From Malachius bipustulatus (lineage: Eukaryota > Arthropoda > Insecta > Coleoptera > Melyridae), in contig OU342639.1 of the NCBI GenBank assembly GCA_910589415.1, positions 7,510,268-7,574,267 on the forward strand: DNA of 64,000 nucleotides, read 5' to 3'. Below are positions 23,401 through 33,449 of this stretch, one piece after another; position 1 is the first letter of the stretch, and the number at the start of each line of letters is the position of its first letter. The translations under genes were made by a program, and so were the position numbers. The notes below the pieces were generated by a model that saw only the letters and a list, made by a program, of their open reading frames with translations, did no database searches and was not told the origin of the DNA.

Positions 23401-25013
23401 AAAATTACCCGCTTGCATCAAAAATGTTACTTTCGCAAACATACGTGGATGATGTGCTCGTCAGTTCAAATTCGAAAAATGAATTAATCGAAACTTCTTC
23501 GCAATTAATTAGTTTATTAAATACTGCAGGATTTAAGTTACATAAGTGGCATTCAAATGTCAAAGATTTTTCTACAGAGTTCAATGAAAATAATTCGAAT
23601 GAGGATTTCCAAGTTGATTCAAATCAAAATAATTCGAAAAATAATTACGACATTCAAAATGAAAGTTCGTCTAGTAAAGTGCTTGGCTTGCAATGGAATT
23701 CTCATGAAGACTTTCTCGTAATGGCACTGCCCGAATTTAAGAAAATTAAAAATTACACAAAAAGAGAAGTTCTGTCGAAAATTGCTTCAATCTTCGATCC
23801 TATTGGATTGTTAGGTCCCGTCGTAGTAACTGCAAAATTAATTGTGCAGAAAATATGGATCAGTAAAATCGAGTGGGATGATAATCTCCCAGATAATTTA
23901 ATGTCGGAATGGAATAAATTTTTCTTCTCGCTACCGTGTCTAAAAGAGGTGAAGATTCCGAGGAATCTAACTTTAAATTTGTCAATCGAAAGTATCGAAA
24001 TCCACGGATTTTGTGACGCCAGCTTAAAAGCTTATGGCGCCTGCGTATATTTGCGTGTATTATATTCAAATAAGGATGTGTCGTGTAGACTAATTTGTTC
24101 AAAATCTAGGGTGTCTCCTTTGAAAAGTATAACGTTGCCAAGGTTGGAACTCTGTGGAGCTGTGTTGCTCGCGAAATTAGTAGAAAGAATATGTCGAACT
24201 TACGAAAATAAAATTGATTATTCTTCGGTTAATCTGTGGTCAGATTCAGAGATCGTTTTATATTGGTTAAAGTCTCATGCTTCTCGTTGGTCTACGTTCG
24301 TATCAAATAGGGTCTCGATAATTCAAACTTTGACGTCCAAATACACTTGGCGCCACGTTAAATCGGAAAACAACCCGGCTGATTACTTATCGCGGGGAAT
24401 TTTGCCTGAAAAATTAAAGGATTGCGAGGTGTGGTGGCTCGGTCCTACCTTTTTGCAAAATTATTATTGTGACTTGAGTAAATTAAATTTTAGGCCTACA
24501 GCTCATTCATTAGGTCTAAATGAAGAGCGAAAGTCGGTGAAGCAAGTTGCGCTTCACAATCACAGTGAAACATTTTGGATTTCTCTGTTTTCAAAATTTT
24601 CCTGTTTCGTTCGTTTGCAAAGAACAGTTGCGTATTGTTTGAGATTCGTTAGAAATGTAAAAAACGGAAATGGAGAAAAACAAACAGGTCCGTTAACTAT
24701 TTATGAATTAAGGAAGTCGTTAGAAATAATAATTAAACAAGTACAAAGAATGAATTTTTCGTCAGAAGTAAGGCAGTTGCAGCAAGGAAAACCTTCGGAA
24801 ATTTTAAAAATTAACGATCTCGTTTTAATAAAAGAAGAAAATACTCCTCCATTGAAATGGCCAAGAGATAGAGTTATGGAGGTCGTCCCTGGTGTTGACG
24901 GCAAAGTTCGAATGGTGAAACCTCGGGTTAAATTAAAAACTCAGGAGGGAAATTTCATAAGAAGTATTTCAAAGGTTTGCCCTCTGCCAAATCAAGATTT
25001 ACAATGCAAGTAA
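20439..25013 (+). CDS. gag-pol: BEL/Pao Gag-Pol polyprotein, integrase core deleted
   Basis: One uninterrupted frame of 1524 codons starts at MDNLKKKRGY. Gag (residues about 1-350) contains the DUF1759-type KLPEIKIPIFSGDAAEWNSF stretch near 141. Two cysteine/histidine clusters follow at about 358-423. The aspartic protease has LLDSASQIS (about 573) and ILLGADVYYDLI (about 676). Reverse transcriptase has LRVVFDAS (about 879) and the catalytic YVDD at about 1002-1005. RNase H has GFCDAS (about 1190), LELCGA, WSDSEIVLYWL and NPADYLSRG (about 1312). The N-terminal integrase flank (GPLTIYELRKSLEIIIKQVQ, about 1416) then runs directly into the C-terminal DUF5641-type region (NDLVLIKEENTPPLKW, about 1459). 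The zinc-binding HHCC and DDE catalytic core, some 300 residues in relatives, are missing without a frame break. Gag, protease, RT and RNase H look complete and the LTRs are intact, so the copy could be mobilised if integrase came from another element. Confidence 0.95.
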   Translation: MDNLKKKRGYAKGLITKIETWVEENLKNENNKNQIEIRKRNLIAAYQSYVNIQESIAEIKEDATKDSEDVESKFCNLFSKLENKIEELTSLSTQQPRLDGNVEFQNFVSNLQQSNKEFVAELVQGVTTSINTKGANSQTVKLPEIKIPIFSGDAAEWNSFHDLFTKLIINNEDLDNIEKLIYLKGYLRGEALSLIQNLSLVSSNLQSAIKLLENRYKNTYAIIEAHITNLFENLPNLLKPKAQNLREFLTHINQNIESLENLNVPVDSWDLILIHIFSKKLDFQLQKAYCLHRDTKNLPTLKEFINFLEKQCKALEEIDATKGTSPTPIRKVNHFISSTHNSNQQQTRNVTGNQSYLICNFCSENHSIYKCYKFKQLTIQERNNFITSKGFCKICLFRKHSFDDTCTGNNCWQCGKRHNTLLHINFDREVHSNPRNFQIRRTESRSQWQDLHKPNSGTINRQFNRQNRTYGLNEGVNQYQNKHYSTNNNASRLTPENKESGQIVNQKNSSQLEPRSQDGPKQKSIVNENENKENKPESSLSFSTYSENNSQIVLATAVVTIYSRNGDPVSARCLLDSASQISMCTKELLDKLNSNTYRKELQISGISQINAQSNEMVDLTIKSNVYRKNSFKVSCAVLENITCELPQTTLNVSNLKIPDHIMLADPNFYISSKIDILLGADVYYDLIVPGVIKLGADMPTLFSTLLGYVVGGKLANNKPKHSNINSYNDLGNSSPNCCSFLNTSSSSDELLQKFWEIEDIEEKTILSPENAKSEEIFKETTIRLENGRFQINFPFKNQENKSCNLGESFLQARKRFAGLEKRFLRDPNLKLKYKQFIDEYVNLNHAKIVPLSSHNEKGENKYFMPHHAVIREDNETTKLRVVFDASMKTSSGLSLNDILLKGYTVQPELFDIICRFRIGTFVVIADIEKMYRQIRVNPNHTFLQNILWRENENEPLQCLELLTITYGTNFAPFAATRCLKELAEKESQNYPLASKMLLSQTYVDDVLVSSNSKNELIETSSQLISLLNTAGFKLHKWHSNVKDFSTEFNENNSNEDFQVDSNQNNSKNNYDIQNESSSSKVLGLQWNSHEDFLVMALPEFKKIKNYTKREVLSKIASIFDPIGLLGPVVVTAKLIVQKIWISKIEWDDNLPDNLMSEWNKFFFSLPCLKEVKIPRNLTLNLSIESIEIHGFCDASLKAYGACVYLRVLYSNKDVSCRLICSKSRVSPLKSITLPRLELCGAVLLAKLVERICRTYENKIDYSSVNLWSDSEIVLYWLKSHASRWSTFVSNRVSIIQTLTSKYTWRHVKSENNPADYLSRGILPEKLKDCEVWWLGPTFLQNYYCDLSKLNFRPTAHSLGLNEERKSVKQVALHNHSETFWISLFSKFSCFVRLQRTVAYCLRFVRNVKNGNGEKQTGPLTIYELRKSLEIIIKQVQRMNFSSEVRQLQQGKPSEILKINDLVLIKEENTPPLKWPRDRVMEVVPGVDGKVRMVKPRVKLKTQEGNFIRSISKVCPLPNQDLQCK

Positions 25014-25171
25014 TAATTTCGAGACTATTTGTCTATTCGTTCATTCGTTCGACGATTTTAAAATAAGAAAAAATATTATTATTTCGTTTGAGAGAGAACC
25101 GCAATTATATGTTGAAAATTTTCGTATGAGAAAAAAAAAATTTATTTAGTGTTATTGAAGTCAGAGACTCC

Positions 25172-25179
25172 AAGGGGGG
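25172..25179 (+). other. Polypurine tract of the BEL/Pao element
   Basis: The purine run AAGGGGGGG, followed by AATA, lies immediately before the 3' LTR at 25185. It is the expected primer for plus-strand DNA synthesis. Confidence 0.8.
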
Positions 25180-25184
25180 GAATA

Positions 25185-25702
25185 TGTTGCAGATTGAGCT
25201 GCTTTTAAATTAGTTAAATCATGTAGACACTGTCTATGTGAATGTAGACACGTTTAGGATGAAGAAGAACTGAAATGTCGAATTTTCTGTTAAATATTGA
25301 TCCGGGAGATGCACTTCTTAGGTGGTCTTCGTGGAATAGGGAAAAAGTAAAATGTAACCCTTGCTTGCCTGCGTCAGGTGTGCAAAGCAAGATTCGCTTT
25401 TCGTTCGTTGACCAGGACAGAAGTCCTGCTGTCTCTAATACATATTCGTATTATTTCGTATCGTTCGTTCGTCAGACTAAATAAATACCTACATACCTAC
25501 TCCGACTTAATTCAAATTATTCATCTTACTAAATCGTTTAATCATATTATAATCGTCTACATAATTAGAAAATACCTTTAATTTGATTGGTTGTCCTACA
25601 GCATTGTGTAAAATTACTAGTTTTGCATTAAAAGATTAATTTAATGTGTGTCTATTAATTTATACAGTTCATTATTCGTTCTTTGTGTACCTAAACCGTA
25701 CA
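25185..25702 (+). repeat. 3' LTR of the BEL/Pao element
   Basis: It is 518 bp, apparently identical to the 5' LTR at a constant offset of 5985 bp, and is followed by the GGGGA duplication. Confidence 0.95.
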
Positions 25703-25707
25703 GGGGA

Positions 25708-27173
25708 CAAATCCTGGATTGTGACGTTCATTTGTAGTGAGCTCGACAATGCCGGTTTATCAGGTTAGCTTCCCTGTAGAGTATCCTGTTCGATATTTTC
25801 TGGAAGACCTTGACTGTTTTCTGGCGGGTTACGCTGCCTTGTCGGGTGGTCCCATTGACTATTTCTGGAGTGTCCCATTGGTAGTTTTTTTATGGCTCTT
25901 GTTTGCTACTTTTTGCAGGTTTCTCTGTTGTTAATGATGGAGCGAACATCTATTCCTCAAAAACGTCAGGATTAAATGGTTGAATCCCCGTCTTAATAAA
26001 GGCCTTTAAGGCGTTTGCAGGAGTAGCGCTTTTAACAATTTATTTGTATTTTACAAGTTATAAGATAAGCTATTATTTCTGTTATATCTTGTACATCACC
26101 GTTTGTAATATTCATGAAAATTTAACGATCTATATATTTTCAGATAGTTTATAAAACCATAAAGCTTCCCTATCGTAAAATGCTTTTAATGCAACACTGA
26201 CCACACACATTCATCCATTCAGGAAATTTCAATAATGCGGAGAGATTCCTCCCGACACCATCACACTTCAACTCCATCCCGGTTTCCCATTCCGGATGCA
26301 CCAATTATCCGTAATCATCACTCTCACCTGCAAACAGACTGTTTAATCATTTAGGAATATAATAAACCACATGCCATCTAATTCCCACTAAAATTCATAC
26401 TTTACAAAGTCTGATGAATATAATATTTATAACACACCCTTTGCTTATTAATCTGCATGACAAAATTATTTAGTTTGAGAAAAGTTTCAAATACATTAGG
26501 GATTCCAGTATTATAAAAAGGATTTATTTCGTGTACTTATTTCACCCTAAGGATATTGACATCTTGCGTGCGCTGAAATGGCATCACCAAGCTATTATCA
26601 AGTGTTTCTAGTTTCCGTTTCCACAAAAACAAAAATCAACCAAAGATAACAAAGCAGTACCACATTAGAAACTTTTCAACAGTACCAGAAGAGTAATGAT
26701 ACTTCGCAGACTACACATCGAGAGGTCATTGATAGCCCAAAGGCACAACTTCCAAAAAAAGGTCAGCCGATATAATTCATATAAGACTTTAGTAAAAATA
26801 AGCAATCACGTAAAAATTATTAATACTGTCAATTTTTTGGGGAACCATTTCTAATAAGTCAGATAAATGTACTCCACTTCGCTGAAATGTTAGCGCTGTT
26901 ATACTACAAGGCAGTCACGTGTTAATCAGAAATCCAAATCAGCATGGGTAATATTCCAGAGTCAAGACACAGTGTCAAGATAACTCAGTGGCTCAGTCAA
27001 ATTTGTAAGAAATAATACCCAATTTAAATATCGTTAGCAAAATGTGAGACATATCCTGCAAATAATACACCTGATTTTCAGATTTGGTAAAAACGGTTAT
27101 ACCCACATTCAGAAATCTACCAGACGAGCAGTCCTATCAAATAGAGAAATAATACAAATTTCCCATATACATA
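25708..27173. other. Interval without recognisable features
   Basis: This is unique sequence. A short frame at 25737-25934 is rich in Phe, Tyr and Val, but it has a non-ATG start and no recognised family. No RNA gene or repeat was seen. Confidence 0.4.
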
Positions 27174-27989
27174 TACAGGGTCCTGCAACAGTGCGTCCGT
27201 CTTTCCTAGCGCCTTTCCCGTGGTGGATAAAAAACAATGTTTCCTACAAAAAATTATTGGTTTGGAAATCTTCATGCCATAAAATTGTTTTACACTATAC
27301 AGGGTGTCCCAATTTTGAGATATTCCAACAACAAACATTTTTTTAAATGGAAAGCCCTATATTTATTCTATTTTTTCGATGTCATTTTTTACCATCTACA
27401 TTGTTGTCTATTTACTATTTGATTATATTACAGTGTTGCCGACTTACAAGTTTTTTCCCAATATTCTTGTATAAAACAAGCTGAAGTTTAAAAAATGGTA
27501 GCGGCCCCGTTTTTCAGAAGGTAATAATTATTCTTAGCAATAACTTCAGTGCGGTTACTAAGCAACATTGTGATAATGAGAAATATGAACTTAGTAAAAT
27601 AGGGTGGTCAGAAAAAAATGCCAAACTTTGCAAACTTCAAAGTAGTTTAACTATTTTTTTTCAAATGGAATGCCCCTATTTTTATATCACCATTCGATAG
27701 GCCTTTTTCTTCTCTTCAATTTTATGGTGCATGTTGTATGTCTAAGCCCCATACCTAGTTATTGACATGATCAATATTTTCCACAAAAGTTACCATTTAA
27801 TTACATTTCTATGCACCGAAGTAGGCCGCAATGAAGCAAAACAACTGTCAAAATGTAAGTAACCAAGTGTCAATGTGACATCTAATGAAGTTAAGAATAA
27901 AAACCGATAATACATTATGTAAAAAACATTAATTATTTCATTCAAAAACATGCAAATGTAACAAAATTGAACATACAAATGAAAAACTA

Positions 27990-28318
27990 TTATAATAAAT
28001 GTTCAAAATGTCTCCCATTTTCATTCAGGCACAAATCAATTCTCCGCTGAAAAGACCTTTGCACTCTACCTAGCATTTCAGGTGAAATGCTTGCAAAAGC
28101 TTCCACAATTCTTTGTTGCATATTGATTAGTGTCGTCGGCGGTTCGTTAAAAACAATTCTCTTCACGTATCCCCACAAGAAAAAATCCATTTTTGTCAGA
28201 TCCGGAGATCTAGCAGGCCATCTGATGGGTCCATTCCTACCAATCCACTGGTTGGGGAAAATACTATCAAGATATACCCTGACGTTTCGCGCAAAATGCG
28301 CAGGTGCCCCGTCTTGTT
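27990..28318 (-). pseudogene. Mariner-type transposase, C-terminal third
   Basis: Reading from the 4.4-kb insertion, the frame gives QDGAPAHFARNV with the second catalytic aspartate. WIGRNGPIRWPARSPDL follows with the third, then MDFFLWGYVK and the C-terminus ending at 27990. The spacing between the second and third aspartates is 37 positions (36 residues between), longer than the 34 of classical mariner. Across the insertion the codons join as MWYQ|QDGAPAHF when one copy of the CTTGTT target duplication is removed, which shows the gene was continuous before the insertion. Confidence 0.88.
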
Positions 28319-31300
28319 CTTCCGAGATCGATGTAATCGTAAATCTCGGAAGTATACTAAGCCTTGTGCCCGATTTTTGTCCGTCGGTCGGTCACAAGTT
28401 CTGTGACTTTTGCTAGGAAACACTCTAGAGGCGCCATTTTTCGTCGTAGAAAGTTGAAATTTTGATCGATTGAAGCGGCGCACGGTCCCACGATGCCTAT
28501 TGAAAATGAGCGGGATCCGTTACCGGGAAGTGTCTTTTTTTCGGGAATTTCGGGATTTTTCGGGAATCTGCTAGGAAACACTCTAAGTGTCCGAAAGTTG
28601 CACCGATCGGGATGAAACTCGGTATGGATGAAGCTGGGGACCCCCAAATACGACCTATTGAAAATGGGTCGGATCCGGGAATTTTAAGGCCCCCGTTCAG
28701 GGCCGTATTTTTTTTAAAACGTCCCGACATAAGGAGTTGTTTCTCGGTAACGGTACGTCGCGGACAGATTCTGCAAGTACAGTTACTTAGGGAAAGGATA
28801 GACGTACAAACTTTGTAGAGATCGTTTTTCGAAAAAATAATTAGGTGAGCGGTAATCGGCTCTCAAAAATTGAGGACACCGTTTTCGCATGATTTTGCGA
28901 CTATTTCGGATTTTTTTTTCAAAATTTTTTTGACAGATCGAAAAAATAACAAAACAGCGAGATAGAGCCGTTCGTTACCTACCAAAAAGATGATGATGAT
29001 TTTTACGTGACAAGTCGGCAAAAGTGACTTATTCGAAAAAAAACAACAAAATCAGCTTTGGTTTAAAATGAAATAAAAACCCACAAAAAATTTTTTTTTT
29101 CGAAAACGGTTCATCCTAGCGAAAAATCAAATCAGACCTTTTTTGAACAATTCTTCAAGTGCTATTTTTTTATTCGAAACATTTTCCAGAAAAATTCCCT
29201 GTTTGGGAGCGGCAATTGTTTCTTCAATAATAACAATTGTCAAAATGCTACTCTTTATCGCATGCTTTCGAATTTTTTTCGAAATATTGTCGACCGATCG
29301 AAAAAATAACAAAGCTCTATGATAGAGACGTTCTTTACCTACAAAAAAGATAGATATAGTTTTTTTTCTAAACCGTTGGAGAAACTGTCAAAATTCGGAA
29401 AAACTTCGGCAGGTCATTGAAACGGTTCAGACGTGTTTTACATATATCTTCCTCCATCGGTGACATAGTTGAACTTTTGTCAGATTTTTTTTCTCCAACA
29501 CTAAATTTGAAGTTTTGGCTTCATTTCATCTCGATTATGTTGGTACTTTCAACGAAAAATAAAAAATTTCATCGCTGCTCGAAAATTAGCTTACACTTTT
29601 ATTTTTATTAAAAAGTCGATAAATTAATTTTTTATTATTTTTTTTGTCTTCTTCTTTATGCGCGATTGGGAAAATTAAAAGGACAGTCGCAACGACAATT
29701 AATTAACGTAAATGATGGTGAAAAAATTATCCACATTGGTCATTTAATAACGAAGATACGACAATTTATATGAAATTGTTAATAATACGTTTCGGCATTT
29801 CGCCGTCGTCGGGAAACTATTAATGCAGTTTTGACGTGCCGGAGCACGGGCTCGGTCGTTTGTTGCCCCGCTTTCATTAATTAATTATTATAATGATGGT
29901 TATGCATGCGCCGATCCTGTTCGGGCTAATTTCTGTTTTTTCTAATGCATTTTTTAAATAATTGTTTTTACAATTAATTGCGATGTACTATTGGTCTTTC
30001 ACTAATAATTTGGAGTGATTATAATTTGCAAAATTTGAAAAATGCGCCGTGAAAAATAGAGTAAAGAACCTAATGTCATATTACGTATGCGGAAATTCCG
30101 TGAACGCGACCGAAGGAAATAATTTTTTTCGATTCGCAGAATCAAGATGGCGGCTATTTTGTAGTTTTAGCGTAACGAAGAGACTCCAGGCTACTTCACC
30201 CCGGTGAAATATTTTCGAAAAACTAATCCGAACTGGCACTTTTGAAACGTCAAAATCGAAAAGTAGAAAAAAACACGTGTTCTTTCACACGAAAACATTT
30301 AATTAAAATCGAAGGATCAAGATGGCGGCCAGATTTTGGTATCGTCGTAAAGGTGAAATGTGCAGCAATAACATATTGGTGCAAGAGCTATCCCGGATAA
30401 CTGCAACTGTCATTTTTTTCAAACGTCAAATTCATGAATATTGAGAAAAATTGTATTCCTCATTACTAAATGTCATTATAGTGACGGTATAAATCGTGAT
30501 TGAATTATTTTTCGCGATGTCAAAATAAAGGTATTACTTGCGACCCTCATCTGGCTATGCAGAAAAAATAACAGCGAATTCGTAAATGTCACTTAATAAA
30601 TGTCAAACTTGAAAAACCCGAAAAAATGTAATTTTTTTTTTCAACAAAAAAAAAATCTCGGCGACCTTGAAACTCGCGATACAATTTTTTTCAAAATGTC
30701 ATAGTAACGGCAATACTATTAGCTAGTACGTGGTCTTGAAAAAAAACTCAAAAAAAAATTCAAACTGGGACTTTGTAAACGTCAAAGTTGAGAAATCGAG
30801 ATCAAAAATTGGCCATTTTCGTCGAAAATGGGTGTTTCGAACACACGAAATAATTTTTTTGAATTTTTAAAATCGAAATGTCGACCTGCTATTAATTTTG
30901 ACGTAACGAAGAGACTCTAGGCTACGATCTTCTTTTGGGAAAATTGCGAAATTAAAATTTGAACTGTCATTTTTGAAACGTCAAATTGAAAAGCAAGGAA
31001 AAAACTCCTTATTGTTTTTAATTAAAAAAAAATCATAATGATGGCATGAGTCGCCGTTGAAATGTTTTCGACGCTGTCAATATAAAGACATTACTCGCGA
31101 GTCTCATTTGGCTATTCTGAAAAAATGACGGCGAAATCGAAAAAGTCACTAAAAAACTGTCAAATTTGAAAAACCTCAATATGAGTCATTTTTTTTTTTA
31201 CAAAAAAATTCGCGGCGACTTTGAAATTACCGATACATTTTCTTTTAAACAGTCAAAAGAAAGGAAATAACCTTAGCTCGAACGTATTCTCGAAAAAAGC

Positions 31301-32714
31301 GCGAAGAAAAAATCGTAAACGCAATTTTTCAAACGCCAAATTCGAGAAATCGCGAGCAAAAATCGGCCATTTTCAAAAATTCACAGTGCCGCCATTTTGG
31401 AAATTTAGGCGACAAAAATTGAATATTCCAGCAGAGCAACTCTTCCACAATCCCGCAAAAATGATCCTCGAATCCCGATGTACGAAAATTGACGAGAAAA
31501 AAAATTCCGAACTATAGCTGTTTTTCATTACTTTTGCTCGGAAATTGTCGAAATTTTGAACGGAAAATTGTTCCGCTCGCACATTTTTACCGTAACTTTG
31601 GCTGCTTGGGTCGGGGGAACATCGCAAAAGTATCGGCGTGTAGCTAAGAAATTGCTCTTCCAAAATGCAAAGTTTTGCTGCAATCGAGACAACCGTCTGT
31701 CAGCTGTAAGCCGCCAAAGTAGATTTAAATTTTTTTTTTTTGAAAATTTTCAAAAGCGTCTGTAGTGGCCATTTAAAAAAAATTCGCGATCGCCATTTCA
31801 CGTTACGCTTCTTATCGACGAACTCTGTCGATCGGAAAATACCGTCCGTCAAAAAGTTGCAGCGTTTCAGAGAAAACGACGAAACAATCTGCGATCAAGC
31901 AAATCGATAGGCTTTTCGATTTTCGATTTTTAAAAAAATAAAAAAAAAAATAAAAACGGCTGAAATTCACAATAGGGCATCATGAAGTGATTGCAAATCT
32001 AGAACCGAAGAGCCTTTTTCGTTTTCTTGCATAGTTTCGGAGAAAATGGCGTTCAAATATCAAATTACATAGTAATATAGTGGAAAATGGGTGTTTCGAA
32101 CACACGAAATAATTTTTTTTGAATTTTGAGAATCAAAATGGCGGCCTTTTTTAATTTTGACGTAAAGAAGAGACTTCAGGTTACGACTTTCATTTGAGAA
32201 AATTGCGAAATTAAAATTAAAACTGTCATTTTTTAAATGTCAAAATCAAGAGCATTTAAAAGAATGGTTTCTCTTTTTAACAAAACTCATTTCGGCATTT
32301 TGTTGATTCCACAGACCGAATTGACATATTGACAGCTGTCGAAGAAAATTCCGGGCTTCTCGCGACCTGTTCTCTCTTTCACGACTAACTTGAACTGTCA
32401 AACTAACGCGTGACTAACTTTGACGCGAATCTAACTTTTACGCGCGATCTCGGAAGTTCCCATATTGGTCCTTCAGGAGCGATATAGAAAAAAATAACAC
32501 AAAAAGAGATGAATGGCAGACTTTAACTACGACGCGGAATCTACTGATCACAGTGCCGTGTAGCGACGTAGAAAAAAAGGTAACACGAAAAAAACAATAT
32601 GAAAAATTCCAACTTTGACGGGGATCTACTGACAAACCGGGCCGAAGGCCCGTCATGGAGGGCCGAAGGCCCGACGCCGCCGGCAGGCCAAGGTCGAGGA
32701 AGCGAGACCTTGTT
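28319..32714. mobile_element. 4.4-kb non-coding insertion of unknown class with 6-bp target duplication
   Basis: CTTGTT flanks both sides (28313-28318 and 32709-32714) and the interrupted transposase gene joins perfectly without the insert. The left end opens with a hairpin, TTCCGAGAT...ATCTCGGAA (about 28319-28352). The right end has two GGGCCGAAGGCCC palindromes (about 32640-32674) and then AAGGTC...GACCTT. No terminal inverted repeat pairs the two ends and no coding region is recognisable. Inside are two AGGAAACACTCTA blocks (28414 and 28570), a tandem repeat of about 560 bp (30300-31400) and four scattered ATGGCGGC...AGAGACTYCAGGYTAC segments. I cannot place it in a known superfamily. Confidence 0.7.
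30100..32270. repeat. Internal repeats of the 4.4-kb insertion
   Basis: TCAAGATGGCGGC or a close variant, followed by GACGTAACGAAGAGACT and CAGGCTAC, recurs near 30145, 30322, 30875 and 32132. The block GGGTGTTTCGAACACACGAA to about 190 bp downstream is duplicated at about 30825 and 32085. A larger unit of about 556-560 bp is seen by comparing 30516-30680 with 31072-31240 (TTACTCGCGAGTCTCAT-like, then GGCGACTTTGAAA-like). The copies are diverged, so the array is not recent. Confidence 0.65.
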
Positions 32715-33449
32715 GATACCACATTCTGTTTCTTATATGTTGAGGCACGTCAACTAATAGTCCGGGTAAAACATTTTGCAAAAAGTTCAAGTACATGGCC
32801 CCATTGAGAGGACCATCGAAGAAATGTGGACCTAACACATACCCTCCAACAATTCCACCCCAGACATTCAAAGACCATCTATGCTGATCGTCAATTTGTC
32901 TCATAACATGAGGATTTTCAGTTGAATAGACATGAAAATTGTGCCTGTTTACTGATCAGCTGTTTTTAAATGTCGCCTCATCTGTAAATAAAACGTAATT
33001 GAAAAATGCAGGATCTTGGTGTATTTTCAATCTTGCCCAGGCACAAAATCCGGAACGAAATTGAAAATCAGCATTGGTAAGTTGTTGATGCAACTGAATA
33101 TGGTACGCATGATATCGATTTTTCTTCAAAATGCGTTGTACCGATCTCTCAGTTATGCCGGTTGCTTCACCAATGTCTTTTTGGCTCATGTTGGGATGCT
33201 CAGTGTTGCTGTTAACATAACTGACAATTCGTTTTCCTCGTTGGTGATAGGTTTTTTTCTTTCTTGTTTTTTGTATTTCACACTGCCCGTCTCAGTAAAT
33301 CTATCGAATAGCTTCCTGAAACTTTTTTTACTCGGGTGTCTTCTTTCTGGATAACGTATCGCGTAAATCCTTTCCGCCAATAAACAATTTTGATCAGCCT
33401 CGCCTAATACAGAAACCATATCTACTAGTTCGTTTTTTTCGAAATTCAT
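32715..33449 (-). pseudogene. Mariner-type transposase, N-terminal two thirds (broken)
   Basis: It starts MNFEKNELVDMVSVL and reads an N-terminal helix-turn-helix of the DUF4817 kind (ERIYAIRYPERRHPSKKSF). A one-base deletion near 33189 shifts the frame before MSQKDIGEATGITERSVQRI, the second DNA-binding helix region. The first catalytic aspartate is in LFTDEATF (about 32965). A TGA stop follows shortly (about 32953-32958), after which the frame continues through NVWGGIVGGYVLGPHFFDGPLNG and VLPGLLVDVPQHIRNRMWYQ. At 32714 the gene is cut by the nested insertion and resumes at 28318. Together the pieces would encode about 354 residues, the usual size for a mariner transposase. The frameshift, stop and insertion make it non-functional. 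Confidence 0.85.

Larger units (their letters stand above)
19200..25702 (+). mobile_element. BEL/Pao LTR retrotransposon, 6503 bp, recently inserted
   Basis: The element is bounded by two 518-bp LTRs that look identical base for base. It is flanked by the 5-bp duplication GGGGA (19195-19199 and 25703-25707). Inside are a tRNA-Tyr type primer binding site, a leader with a 42-bp tandem repeat, a single gag-pol reading frame and a polypurine tract just before the 3' LTR. LTR identity and the intact duplication indicate recent insertion. The polyprotein lacks the integrase core, so this copy could only have integrated with help from another element. Confidence 0.95.

Noticed and set aside
27044..27422. 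Small overlapping frames at the mariner left end
   Set aside because: They translate the long inverted repeat, and the same peptides appear inverted at 34001-34259.
30100..31400. CRISPR-like array
   Set aside because: The repeats are long, diverged and without short regular spacers, and the sequence is eukaryotic.
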